Assembly: GCA_964219355.1 (NCBI GenBank)
Contig: CAXPOZ010000003.1
Span: 372,001-436,000, forward strand
Length of the DNA stretch: 64,000 nt
DNA from: Parvularcula sp964219355
GTDB lineage: Bacteria; Pseudomonadota; Alphaproteobacteria; Caulobacterales; Parvularculaceae
Direction of reading: 5' to 3'
The notes under the pieces are model-generated. The model did no database searches. It saw only the letters and a list, made by a program, of their open reading frames with translations, and had not been told where the DNA came from. A program made the translations under genes and the position numbers. This document shows, piece after piece, positions 45,042 to 53,206 of the stretch (the first letter of the stretch is position 1; the number at the start of each line of letters is the position of its first letter).

Positions 45042-45674
45042 ATGAAAAAATTGCTGCTCGCCGTTCTGGCCCTGAGCCTCTTCACCCCGGCCTATGCCAA
45101 ATCCGACCTGCCCGGCGCCGATGAGGTGATGAGCTTTTCACTCGATGAACTCGTCACCCTGATCAAGGATGCCGGCTGGCAGGCAGAGCCCTTCAATGAG
45201 GACAGCCTGACGGGCGTGACCCTGACCATCGGCACGCGCCAGCTTGCGCTGGTCCCGACGGCCTGCGTCTCCAGTGGCAATTGCAAGGGGCTTTATACCT
45301 ATGCCCTGATCCCGGATAATCCGGGTGCGGCGGATCTCAACAAGTTCAACCTCAGCCACAACCCGGCCCGCGCCATTACCCAGAACGGCACGCTGGTCCT
45401 CGATAATTACATTGTCGGTGATTACGGCGTCGTGCGCGGCAGTCTTGCTGTGCACCTGCTGGTGCAGGCCAGCCTGATCGATGCGTGGTGGCAGTTCCGT
45501 CAGGGTGACAAGAACGAAATCGACCTGTCAAAAAGCGTCGCCTTCTCGCCACTTGGCGAGCCTGCACTGCCGCTCGGCATGGCCGGGATCGACATCAAGC
45601 CGCTCGACATGCCGGAGACGCACCGCTTCCATATGCTCCAAGTGAATGCGAGCCGGATCAACTCTCTGGACTGA
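45042..45674 (+). CDS. Secreted YbjN-like protein 3
   Basis: A 210-residue third copy. ATG at 45042 is preceded by AGGAG; a GTG at 45039 is also possible. Signal peptide ends TPAYA. Core: SLDELVTLIKDAGWQAEPF, cysteines C75 and C81 (TACVSSGNCKGLYTY), LSHNPARAITQNGTLVLDNYIVGDYGVVRGSLAV, then IDAWWQF. The C-terminal tail differs from the other two. It is followed by two hairpin repeats rather than a classic terminator. Confidence 0.75.
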   Translation: MKKLLLAVLALSLFTPAYAKSDLPGADEVMSFSLDELVTLIKDAGWQAEPFNEDSLTGVTLTIGTRQLALVPTACVSSGNCKGLYTYALIPDNPGAADLNKFNLSHNPARAITQNGTLVLDNYIVGDYGVVRGSLAVHLLVQASLIDAWWQFRQGDKNEIDLSKSVAFSPLGEPALPLGMAGIDIKPLDMPETHRFHMLQVNASRINSLD

Positions 45675-45688
45675 TCATCTATCTGCAG

Positions 45689-45737
45689 TCCTCATGCTGA
45701 GGAGCGACCTTCAGGGAGCGTCTCGAAGCACGAGGAC
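45689..45737. repeat. CGAG-type intergenic hairpin repeat, copy a
   Basis: GTCCTCATGCTGAGGAGC ... CGTCTCGAAGCACGAGGAC forms an imperfect hairpin. It is the type of short palindrome scattered between genes in many alphaproteobacteria. It lies just after the YbjN trio and may end that transcript. Confidence 0.65.
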
Positions 45738-45754
45738 ATGAGAGCAAGGCCATT

Positions 45755-45810
45755 GCCTCGCCCTTCGAGTCCACCGGTCAATGGCCATTGACCGGTCCTC
45801 AGGGTGAGGC
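45755..45810. repeat. CGAG-type intergenic hairpin repeat, copy b
   Basis: Outer arms GCCTCGCCCTTCGAGTCC and CCTCAGGGTGAGGC flank a perfect 24-base palindrome (45773-45796, ACCGGTCAATGG and its mirror). Read on the minus strand, the flanks match copy c at 47666 while the central stem differs. It lies 16 bases after the ilvE stop codon and could end both convergent transcripts. Confidence 0.7.
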
Positions 45811-45826
45811 AAATGACTTGAAGCAC

Positions 45827-46750
45827 TTAGTTCCCGACGCGGTCGAGCCAGCCCCATTTGTCTTCCGTCGTGCCGTCAAAGAGGCCGAAGAAGGCTTTCT
45901 GCAGGGCTGAGGTGATCGGGCGTTCGCCCTTGCCAACGGCGATGCCGTCAACCTGACGGATCGGCGTGATCTCCGCAGCCGTCCCGGTAAAGAACATTTC
46001 GTCCGCACCATATAGCATCTCGCGCGGCATTTCCTGCTCGACGACTTCGATGCCCAGATCCTTGGCGAGCGTGATGATGCTGGCCCGCGTAATACCGTGC
46101 AAGATCGAAGACGAGAATGGCGGGGTCATCAGCTTACCGCCCTTGACGAGGAACAGGTTCGCCGAGCCCGCTTCGGAAAGAAGCCCTTCATGGGAAAGCC
46201 CGATCCCTTCGGTGACACCGGCGCGGCGCGCTTCCATCGCGATCAGGCGCGAGGAGAGATAATTCCCGGCAAGCTTCGCGCCTGCAGGAATGGTCGACCC
46301 CGCCAGACGCCGCCAGCTTGAGACAGCGACATCGACGCCCTTCTCAATCGCATCGGCGCCCATGTAACGGCCCCAGGGGAAGGCGGCGATCACGAAATCG
46401 TCCGGCGCGTTAGCTGCCGCCGGGGACATCTCGCCATAGCCGAGATAGGCATTGGTACGGATGTAAGCGGATTTGAGACCATTCTCACGCACCGTGCGGC
46501 GCGTCGCTTCGATGATCTCATCCTCCGTGTACTTAATACCGATGCCATACATGCGGGCCGAATAGAAAAGCCGCTCGACATGTGCATCATTGCGGAAGAC
46601 CACCGTGCCGTCATTGGTCTCATAGGCGCGGGAGCCCTCAAAGGCGCAGGTGCCATAAAGGAGCGCATGGGTGAGAACGTGGGTCGTCGCCTCCGCCCAC
46701 GGAATCATCTCCCCATTCTTCCAGATATAGTCGGCTTCCTGTATGGGCAT
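45827..46750 (-). CDS. ilvE: Branched-chain amino acid aminotransferase
   Basis: PLP-dependent transamination of Val, Leu and Ile. It is 307 residues, the size of E. coli IlvE. The PLP lysine is K159 in AGAKLAGNYLSS. Family motifs: HALLYGTCAFEGSRAY, YIRTNAYLGYGEMSP, GLSHEGLLSEAGSANLFLVK, LHGITRASIITLA and EMFFTGTAAEITPI. It is a single gene divergent from mazG. It could also act on D-amino acids as a fold-type IV enzyme, but the motifs fit IlvE well. Confidence 0.94.
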   Translation of the reverse strand: MPIQEADYIWKNGEMIPWAEATTHVLTHALLYGTCAFEGSRAYETNDGTVVFRNDAHVERLFYSARMYGIGIKYTEDEIIEATRRTVRENGLKSAYIRTNAYLGYGEMSPAAANAPDDFVIAAFPWGRYMGADAIEKGVDVAVSSWRRLAGSTIPAGAKLAGNYLSSRLIAMEARRAGVTEGIGLSHEGLLSEAGSANLFLVKGGKLMTPPFSSSILHGITRASIITLAKDLGIEVVEQEMPREMLYGADEMFFTGTAAEITPIRQVDGIAVGKGERPITSALQKAFFGLFDGTTEDKWGWLDRVGN

Positions 46751-46852
46751 CGCTAGCGTCTCCTCTTTCGGGACAGAATTGAGACGCGCTTTCTAACACT
46801 GGTCCCCGCCCCTGCAAGTGAGCATCTGAGGCGGACTGACAAGGAGCCGATC

Positions 46853-47659
46853 ATGGCGTTTGACCCCCCTTCCGATAGACGGTCCATCGAAGGATTACGG
46901 GCAATCATGGCCAATTTGCGCGCGCCCGAGGGCGGCTGCCCATGGGATCTGGAACAGGATCACCGCTCGATTGCGTCCTATTGCCTTGAGGAGGCCTATG
47001 AAGTCGTTGACGCGATCGAGAACGGCACGGACCGCGATCTCTGCGAAGAACTGGGCGACCTCCTGCTTCAGGTCGTCTTTCACGCCCAGATGGCATCCGA
47101 GCGCGGCGCCTTCGACTTTGACGATGTCGTCGAGGCGATCAGTGAGAAGATGGTCCGCAGGCACCCGCATGTCTTCGACAGTGATGACGGGCGCGATGCG
47201 GATGGCCAGACCGCTGCATGGGAAGAGATCAAGGCGCAGGAGAAAGCCGAACGCGGCAAGACCGAGGACGGCGTCCTTGACGGCATTCCGGTCGGCCTGC
47301 CAGCCCTCACCCGTGCGGAAAAGATCGCCAAGCGCGCGATGAAGGTCGGCTTTGACTGGCCCGACTGGCGCGGCGTGACGGCCAAGCTCCGCGAGGAACT
47401 GGCCGAAGTCGAGGAAGCGATCATAGAGGAAGACGAGGCCCATATCCGTGAGGAAGTCGGCGATTTCCTCTTCACCGCAGCCTGCCTCACCCGCGCGACC
47501 AGACTCGATGGCGAGACCGTGTTGCGTGAGGCCAATGAGAAATTCCGTCGCCGCTTTGCCTCTGTCGAAGCTGGGGTCAGAGACAGCGGCCGGTCATGGG
47601 AAGAGCACACGCTCGACCAGCTCGAAGCCTATTGGGCTGCGGGCAAAGCAAAAGAGTAA
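46853..47659 (+). CDS. mazG: Nucleoside triphosphate pyrophosphohydrolase MazG
   Basis: A house-cleaning NTP pyrophosphatase with two tandem MazG domains (268 residues). Domain 1 has GGCPWDLEQDHRSIASYCLEEAYEVVDAI and EELGDLLLQVVFHAQMA; domain 2 has KLREELAEVEEAIIEEDEAHIREEVGDFLF, with the ExxE and ExxD metal-binding pairs. The VRRHPHVF and GDWDRTEN-like VGFDWPDWRG segments are typical. The ATG at 46853 sits 102 bases from the divergent ilvE. Confidence 0.94.
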   Translation: MAFDPPSDRRSIEGLRAIMANLRAPEGGCPWDLEQDHRSIASYCLEEAYEVVDAIENGTDRDLCEELGDLLLQVVFHAQMASERGAFDFDDVVEAISEKMVRRHPHVFDSDDGRDADGQTAAWEEIKAQEKAERGKTEDGVLDGIPVGLPALTRAEKIAKRAMKVGFDWPDWRGVTAKLREELAEVEEAIIEEDEAHIREEVGDFLFTAACLTRATRLDGETVLREANEKFRRRFASVEAGVRDSGRSWEEHTLDQLEAYWAAGKAKE

Positions 47660-47665
47660 GATAAG

Positions 47666-47723
47666 GCTTCATCCTGAGGACCAGCAGGCAGACCTGCCTG
47701 ACGGTGGACTCGAAGGACGAGGC
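47666..47723. repeat. CGAG-type intergenic hairpin repeat, copy c
   Basis: Arms GCTTCATCCTGAGGACC and GGTGGACTCGAAGGACGAGGC enclose a separate stem, CAGGCAG-AC-CTGCCTG. The arms match copy b in reverse orientation; the inner stem has a different sequence that still pairs. It lies 7 bases after the mazG stop. Confidence 0.7.
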
Positions 47724-47809
47724 CGCTTCCCGGCAAAGCCCCCACCTCCCATTTTCCAATTGACCGCCCCGCCCCGCCCGGTACTCTAGGCGGCATGGGG
47801 AATGGGCGG

Positions 47810-48085
47810 ATGGACTCAAGGACAAAGCAGAGCCTGAAAGACCGGGATCGGGTGAACCCCTATTACATCCCGGAGCTTGAAGGGCATCAGAACCCGTTTC
47901 TTGCGGCGACCCTGCCGCATATCGAGGTCGTCCTGATCCTCAGTCTCGTCTTTGCCGGCGGCATTCTCGTTGCGCTGGCAGGCAAGCTGCTCCTCGGCAT
48001 CGGCGCGAGCATCATTTCTGGGGGCCTTCTCACCCTTGCCGCCTTCGTTCGGCTCAACGATCCGGCAAAGAGAAAACGGCGCTAG
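47810..48085 (+). CDS. Small membrane protein of unknown function
   Basis: About 91 residues with a polar N-terminus (MDSRTKQSLKDRDRVNPYYIPELEGHQNPF), two hydrophobic helices (VVLILSLVFAGGILVALAG and LLLGIGASIISGGLLTLAAF) and a basic tail (DPAKRKRR). It looks like a two-pass inner-membrane protein with both ends in the cytoplasm. ATG at 47795 is an alternative start adding five residues. Base composition and codon use match the neighbours. Family not recognised. Confidence 0.6.
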   Translation: MDSRTKQSLKDRDRVNPYYIPELEGHQNPFLAATLPHIEVVLILSLVFAGGILVALAGKLLLGIGASIISGGLLTLAAFVRLNDPAKRKRR

Positions 48086-48097
48086 CCGCCCAGCATT

Positions 48098-48424
48098 TCA
48101 GCGCAAAAATTTGATGACCTTGGCTTTCAACAAAATGATGAGGGCCTCATCCATGAATTCATACTCATCGGGTATATCAAGGACGATCACCCGCTTACCA
48201 TTCAGGACACGTTTGAATTTTTTCGAGAGCTTGTTGCGGTGCCGCTTTTCCATGACGAAGATGATGTCCGCCCATTCGATCTGCTCAGTTGAAAGCTCAA
48301 CCGTTGCTCCCGAATCAAGGCCTGCTGAGTCGCACTCCATGTTTTCATACGTTGAAAAAATCTGTTCCGCCGTTGGACTGCGCAATTTATTCTGAGAACA
48401 GACAAACAGGAAGCGTTGGGTCAT
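48098..48424 (-). CDS. Small protein tyrosine phosphatase-like protein (COG4551 type)
   Basis: A 108-residue protein that starts like a low-molecular-weight protein tyrosine phosphatase. FLFVCSQNKLRSPTAEQIF contains the phosphate loop C9-x5-R15-S. WADIIFVMEKRHRNKLSKKF and VIVLDIPDEYEFMD follow, the latter placing an Asp where the general acid would be. It is shorter than LMW-PTPs (about 150) and matches the compact predicted-phosphatase family. GC content is clearly below the neighbours, with AAA- and TTT-rich codons, suggesting recent acquisition. It is 6 bases downstream of the zincin gene. Confidence 0.72.
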   Translation of the reverse strand: MTQRFLFVCSQNKLRSPTAEQIFSTYENMECDSAGLDSGATVELSTEQIEWADIIFVMEKRHRNKLSKKFKRVLNGKRVIVLDIPDEYEFMDEALIILLKAKVIKFLR

Positions 48425-48430
48425 TTCACC

Positions 48431-48856
48431 CTACTCCCCGTCCCGCCGAGCTTCATCTTCCAGCTCATGCATGTCGTCGTCCGACAGGCCGAAATGATGG
48501 CCGATCTCATGGACAAGGACGTGCTGGATGATTTTCTCAAGGCTGTCCGGCCCCTCCTGCCAGAAGCGCAGGATCGGCTCGCGGTAGAGCCAGACCATGT
48601 CCTGATGCGGAATAGTATCAAAGCCTGATTTCTGGGTGACATCGATCCCGTGATAGAGACCCAATAATCCGTACCGGCTCGAAATGCCGAGCCCGCGCAA
48701 CACCTCGTCGCTGGCAAAATCGGCAATGCGGATGACAATGTCAGCGCTGAGCTGCCGGAAGGCTTCCGGCAGGGCCGCATAGGCTGCGCGGGCAACAGCG
48801 GCAAAACCGTCCGGGCTCGTATCGGTCACGTCACCGCCTCCCGATAGGTCTGCCAC
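48431..48856 (-). CDS. Metallopeptidase family protein (zincin-like)
   Basis: A 141-residue protein of the minimal zincin family (PF06262 type) with HEIGH at residues 116-120 in QHVLVHEIGHHFGLSDDDM; the downstream Asp/His-rich turn may supply further ligands. Family proteins have the fold but little proven peptidase activity. A GTG at 48829, overlapping the upstream IMPase stop as GTGA, is a strong alternative start and would give 132 residues. Confidence 0.82.
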   Translation of the reverse strand: MADLSGGGDVTDTSPDGFAAVARAAYAALPEAFRQLSADIVIRIADFASDEVLRGLGISSRYGLLGLYHGIDVTQKSGFDTIPHQDMVWLYREPILRFWQEGPDSLEKIIQHVLVHEIGHHFGLSDDDMHELEDEARRDGE

Positions 48857-49635
48857 ATCGCGGCATCACCGCAGGCAAGGGCCGCGCGCGGGGCACGCGG
48901 CACGGGGTGATAGGCCGCGCCATCATCAAGGAAGCGCAAGGCGCCGCCTGCCTCTTCGACCATCAGCCCGCCAGCGGCATGGTCCCACGGGCTCATCAGG
49001 AATTGCAGCACATAATCGATCTCTCCCCGCGCGCAATCAAGATAGGCGTAGGCGGAGCAATGCTTCTGGCTCGTCCCGGCTGAGGTGAGGACTGCCGCAG
49101 AGAGATGATCCCGCAAAGGCGGCTTTACATATTTCGAGGAATAATCGCCAAACGCATCACTGAACGGCACGCTTTTGCGGCCATGGATCGCCTCGCCATC
49201 AAGTGTTGCGCCTTCGCCCCTCACCGCGATCGCCATCACGTCCTCGACCGGCGCAAAGATGAAGCCTGCGCGCGTCAGCCCACCCTCGACCAGCGCGACC
49301 ATGACGCCGAATTCGCGCTTGCCCTCGACGAAATTCGCGGTGCCATCGACGGGGTCGACCAGCCAGACCGGTGGCTCGCCGCTCAATCGGTCGAGCACGG
49401 ACGGATCGGCGGAGGCTGCCTCCTCTCCCACGACGACAGAGCCCGGCAGGGCCTCCATCAGACGCGGGGTCAGCCATTCCTCGGCCTCGCGGTCGGCAAT
49501 GGTAACAAGGTCCGTCGGGCTCGTCTTGGTGTCGATCTCATGGGTCTCAAGCTGCAGATAGCGCGGCAGGATCAGCTCTGCCGCTGCCTGCCGCATCAGC
49601 CCGGTGACCTCGTCGATCAGTCCGTCATTCATCAT
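48826..49635 (-). CDS. Inositol monophosphatase-family phosphatase
   Basis: A 269-residue Mg-dependent sugar-phosphate/nucleotide phosphatase. Metal-site motifs are GEEAASADPS, VDPVDGTANFVEGKREFGV and the distal WDHAAGGLMVEEAGG. It could be an inositol-1-phosphatase, a histidinol phosphatase or a CysQ-like 3'-phosphoadenosine phosphatase; the latter would fit a genome encoding PAPS-using sulfotransferases, but the motifs do not settle it. It overlaps the GFA gene by 4 bases and leads into the zincin gene. Confidence 0.88.
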   Translation of the reverse strand: MMNDGLIDEVTGLMRQAAAELILPRYLQLETHEIDTKTSPTDLVTIADREAEEWLTPRLMEALPGSVVVGEEAASADPSVLDRLSGEPPVWLVDPVDGTANFVEGKREFGVMVALVEGGLTRAGFIFAPVEDVMAIAVRGEGATLDGEAIHGRKSVPFSDAFGDYSSKYVKPPLRDHLSAAVLTSAGTSQKHCSAYAYLDCARGEIDYVLQFLMSPWDHAAGGLMVEEAGGALRFLDDGAAYHPVPRAPRAALACGDAAMWQTYREAVT

Positions 49636-50027
49636 TCTTCACTCAAATGCCGGAGCGCCCCGGCATTCTCTTCCCAGTTCTGCCCGTCAAAAGGCTCGAT
49701 CGTGATCTCATCGAACTGGCTTTTGTCCATACAGCGCAGGTTCAACGACACGCCATCCGGGTTCGAGCGCGGCGTGTAGAAGGATTTTACACCGCAGACG
49801 GAGCAGAAAGTGTGCTTGGCGATCTTCGTATTGAACTCATAGGTCGTGATCGCCGCCGGATCGGTCAAGAGACGGAAGCGCGATCGCGGCACGATCACAT
49901 GGATGAACCCCACCTTTTCGCACATCGTGCAATTGCACGATTGTGCAGTGATCTTCGCGGGCAGATCGGCCTCCCACGCAACGGCGCCGCAATGGCAGCC
50001 GCCGGTCTTGGCCGAAGGGCCTGTCAC
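49632..50027 (-). CDS. GFA-family (CENP-V/GFA fold) zinc protein
   Basis: About 131 residues with the zinc cysteines of the glutathione-dependent formaldehyde-activating family: GGCHCGAV, CNCTMCEKVG and FCSVCGVKSF. GTG at 50027 overlaps the transporter stop (GTGA) and gives the expected N-terminus VTGPSAKTGGCHC; the frame opens further upstream within the transporter gene but that part is spurious. The family's activity is uncertain; GFA-type glutathione adduct formation is debated. A second family member lies at 58529. Confidence 0.88.
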   Translation of the reverse strand: MTGPSAKTGGCHCGAVAWEADLPAKITAQSCNCTMCEKVGFIHVIVPRSRFRLLTDPAAITTYEFNTKIAKHTFCSVCGVKSFYTPRSNPDGVSLNLRCMDKSQFDEITIEPFDGQNWEENAGALRHLSEE

Positions 50028-51349
50028 CAGAGGACGCCGACGACCGCGCCGGAGGTAAGGGTCGCCAGCGTGCCCGAGATCAGCGCTTTGGGCGCGAGCT
50101 GAAGCACTTCCTTGCGGCGCGTCGGCTCGAGCGCCGTGAAGCCGCCGATGACGATGCCGAGCGAGCCGATATTGGCAAAGCCGCACATCGCATAGACCAT
50201 GATCAGGGTGGAGCGCTGGTCGAGCGCGCCTTCTGGCAGCTTGGCCAACATTTCATAGGCGACGACCTCGTTGATGGCGGTCTTCACCCCCATCAGCTCC
50301 GCGCCCGTCATGACCTGATCAGCAGGCAGACCCGCAAGCCAGATGAAGGGCGCAAAGGCCCAGGCAAAGATCCGCTCAATCGTCAGCGGCGCGCCTGCGA
50401 TATCCGGCAAGGCTGAGTCAAAGATGATGTTGATGAGGGCTGCGAGCGCGATGAAGGCGAGGATCGCGATGACAATGTTCACCCACAGCTTGCCGCCCTG
50501 CACGGCGCCTTCAGTGAAGGCATCCATCGTGCTGTCATATCCAAAGTCGTCTTTCACGGCGTCGGAATCGGTCTGCACCTCGCCCTTTTCGGGCGGCACC
50601 ATGATCTGCGCGAGGATAAGCGCGGCGGGCACGGAAATAATCGAGGCAACGAGAATCTGCCCCAGCATGCCGGGGCTGAGTTGCGACAGGATGATCCCGT
50701 AAAGCACCATGACGGTGCCCGCGACGGTGGCATACCCGCAGGCGATAACGGCAAAAAGCTCGGACCGCGTAATGCGCGAAAGATACGGCCGGATCAGGAG
50801 CGGCGCTTCGGTCTGCCCCAGAAGGACATTGGCCGAAGCGGCGAGAGACACTGCCCCGCCTGTGCCGAGCACGCGGGACAACAGGATCGCAAAACCGCGA
50901 ATGATGATCTTGAGGACGCCCCAATGCCACAAGACGGCCGCGAGCGCGGAGATAAAGACCAGCAGTGGCAGCGCCTGGAACGCAAAGATAAAGGCGCTTC
51001 CGCCGGTCACCTCAAACGGCACCTGCTCGGGATTGCCGACATAACCGAACAGGAAGCTGGTGCCCGCGCGCGTCGACTGCTCCAGCGCATAAACAATGCC
51101 GTTGAGCCCATCGAGCGAGGCCCGCGCCGCCGGCCAGTTCAGAAACAGCGCCGCAATGCCGAGCTGCAACCCGACGGCCAGCGGGAACTGGATGATCGGA
51201 AACCGCCCTTTGCGTTCGGACAGGAGCCAGGCGATGGCCGCGAATGCGAGAATGCCGATCGCGCTTTGCACGCGCGGCGTCAGAAGATTTTCGATTGTCA
51301 GGCCCACCCGGTTGCCGAATTCAGTGCGCTCCCTGCCTAGCGCCTGCAA
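50024..51349 (-). CDS. Concentrative nucleoside transporter (CNT family)
   Basis: An ion-coupled nucleoside importer of the NupC/CNT family, about 440 residues with ten or so transmembrane helices. Signatures are SANVLLGQTEAPLLIRPYL (substrate and Na/H site), FAVIACGYATVAGTVMVLYG and MCGFANIGSLGIVIGG. The first codon at 51349 is TTG; a GTG at 51307 is a possible shorter start. The four minus-strand genes from here to 48431 overlap or nearly touch and form one operon, with the transporter first. Confidence 0.9.
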   Translation of the reverse strand: MQALGRERTEFGNRVGLTIENLLTPRVQSAIGILAFAAIAWLLSERKGRFPIIQFPLAVGLQLGIAALFLNWPAARASLDGLNGIVYALEQSTRAGTSFLFGYVGNPEQVPFEVTGGSAFIFAFQALPLLVFISALAAVLWHWGVLKIIIRGFAILLSRVLGTGGAVSLAASANVLLGQTEAPLLIRPYLSRITRSELFAVIACGYATVAGTVMVLYGIILSQLSPGMLGQILVASIISVPAALILAQIMVPPEKGEVQTDSDAVKDDFGYDSTMDAFTEGAVQGGKLWVNIVIAILAFIALAALINIIFDSALPDIAGAPLTIERIFAWAFAPFIWLAGLPADQVMTGAELMGVKTAINEVVAYEMLAKLPEGALDQRSTLIMVYAMCGFANIGSLGIVIGGFTALEPTRRKEVLQLAPKALISGTLATLTSGAVVGVLW

Positions 51350-51434
51350 CCGGTTGCCGCAATTCGCGTTTATGTGTGATAAACGGGGAGCCTGAGGGGG
51401 GCGGTGATCCGGCTAAAAGGAGCGCCGATAGACT

Positions 51435-53111
51435 ATGGATAATGTCCTCCCCGCTGTTGGGCAGAGCAGCCTTTTATTGAGTTTCGATCTGATCGCCACC
51501 GTACCATCAAGCTCGGGGGCGATGCCTTTTGCGCGCGTCCAGGAAGTGCTGAGCGTCCCTGACCTGCCAGACACCTATGCGGCGCTCGATACGCGCGGGG
51601 TCATCTGGTTGATCGAAGATGGTGAGGCCCTCGAAACCCCGCTGCTTGATCTTCGCACCGCCGGGATCGGGTTTACCGATGCTGGCGCCGAGGCCGGACT
51701 TCGCAGCTTTGCCTTCCACCCCGATTTTGCGAACGAGGGCACGGATGGATACGGCAAGATCTATGTTGCCTATAGCGCAAGTGTCGCGAGCCATCCCGAT
51801 GGCGTGCCGCTTTTTGAGGCGGATGGCGCCTCGAATATCGTCTTCCATGATGTGATCTCGGAATTCACAGTCAGCGATCCCGCAAATCCGGTTATTGATT
51901 CGTCTACGGAGCGGGAACTCTTCCGTGTCGAGCAGCCCTTCGGCAACCACAATTTCGGTCAGATGCGCTTCCGCCCGGATGCAGAACCCGGCGATGATGA
52001 TTACGGGCTCCTTTATCTCGGCATAGGCGATGGCGGCTCCGGCAATGACCCCCTGAATGCCGGTGAGGATCTCAACCAGATCCTTGGCAAGATTCTGCGC
52101 ATTGATCCGCTCGACCCCGGTGGGGATGAAACCTATTCCATTCCGACAGATAATCCGTTTACGGATACGACCGGCGCCCTGCCTGAAATCTACGCTTATG
52201 GCTTCCGCAATCCGCAAAGCCTGAGCTGGCTGGGCGATATCATGTTCGCAGGCGACATCGGCCAAAATGCGGTAGAGGAACTCGATATCGTCTTTGCCGG
52301 CGGCAATTATGGCTGGGATGACCGCGAAGGCAGCTTCCTTGCGGGCGGCGGCGCTCTACCCGCCAATGACGCCGACCTTGGCTATCAATACCCCTTCACC
52401 CAATATGATCACGAGGAAATCCCGACGGGTGGCGAAGGTATTTTTAGCGGCTTTGCTTATCAGGGGTCGGACATTCCGGGTCTGGAAGGTCAGCTTCTCT
52501 TTGCCAATTTCCCGACCGGCGAAGTCTTCGTCGTCTCGCTTGATGACCTCTCCTCGATCATCGCTGACGGCCTTGTCGCCTCGGATGAATATGTCGCGCC
52601 TTTGCGGGTGACGATCATCGGAGAGGATGGCGAGGAGACGACCTTTCTTGATTTTGAGGGGACAGGAAATCCCGGTAACGGACGGGTCGATTTACGCTTT
52701 GCCCTGACGGATGACGGAGAGATCCTCGTCTTCTCCAAACAGACCGGCAATATCTACCAGCTGACCTCCGCCGCCGATGACGAATTGAGCGGCACGGCGC
52801 AGGGTGAGATCATCCGCGCTGGCGCCGGAGACGATCTCGTTGATGCAGGCGCCGGGAATGACACGATCTATGGCGGGATCGGCAGTGACACGCTGATCGG
52901 TGGTGATGGCAATGACCTCATCATCGGTGATGATGGCGGCAATCTGATCTATGGGGATAGCGCACCGGCCGCCGCCGCAAGCGCGGCTGCGCAAATTCCG
53001 GCAACATCGCCGCCCCTGCCTTCGCTGCCTGAAACCCTCCCCGAGGCGCCTAACGGAGAAGAAAGCCCTCTGCCTTTCGAGCCGCTGACCCTCGAAATCC
53101 CGCTATTCTGA
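51435..53111 (+). CDS. PQQ-type soluble sugar dehydrogenase-like protein with RTX tail
   Basis: A 558-residue protein. Residues about 25-440 form a six-bladed propeller of the glucose/sorbosone dehydrogenase family: LRSFAFHPDF, YVAYSA, FGNHNFGQMRFRPD (candidate catalytic His), LYLGIGDGGSGNDPLNAGEDLNQILGKILRIDP, PEIYAYGFRNPQSLSW and GGNYGWDDREG. Residues about 455-510 hold RTX-like Ca repeats (GAGDDLVDAGAGNDTIYGG, GSDTLIGGDGNDLIIGDDGG). The tail is Pro/Ala-rich and ends in LTLEIPLF. There is no Sec signal; RTX repeats point to type I secretion. AAGGAG at 51418 sets the start. Whether it binds PQQ is not proven. Confidence 0.87.
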   Translation: MDNVLPAVGQSSLLLSFDLIATVPSSSGAMPFARVQEVLSVPDLPDTYAALDTRGVIWLIEDGEALETPLLDLRTAGIGFTDAGAEAGLRSFAFHPDFANEGTDGYGKIYVAYSASVASHPDGVPLFEADGASNIVFHDVISEFTVSDPANPVIDSSTERELFRVEQPFGNHNFGQMRFRPDAEPGDDDYGLLYLGIGDGGSGNDPLNAGEDLNQILGKILRIDPLDPGGDETYSIPTDNPFTDTTGALPEIYAYGFRNPQSLSWLGDIMFAGDIGQNAVEELDIVFAGGNYGWDDREGSFLAGGGALPANDADLGYQYPFTQYDHEEIPTGGEGIFSGFAYQGSDIPGLEGQLLFANFPTGEVFVVSLDDLSSIIADGLVASDEYVAPLRVTIIGEDGEETTFLDFEGTGNPGNGRVDLRFALTDDGEILVFSKQTGNIYQLTSAADDELSGTAQGEIIRAGAGDDLVDAGAGNDTIYGGIGSDTLIGGDGNDLIIGDDGGNLIYGDSAPAAAASAAAQIPATSPPLPSLPETLPEAPNGEESPLPFEPLTLEIPLF

Positions 53112-53206
53112 GGCCTCTCGGCGGAGAGGTTAAGTTCGGTGTAAACAATTTCCCGGAATAAGTACCAAAAGAGTACAACCGGACACATCGAACGGACAAA
53201 CGGGAC

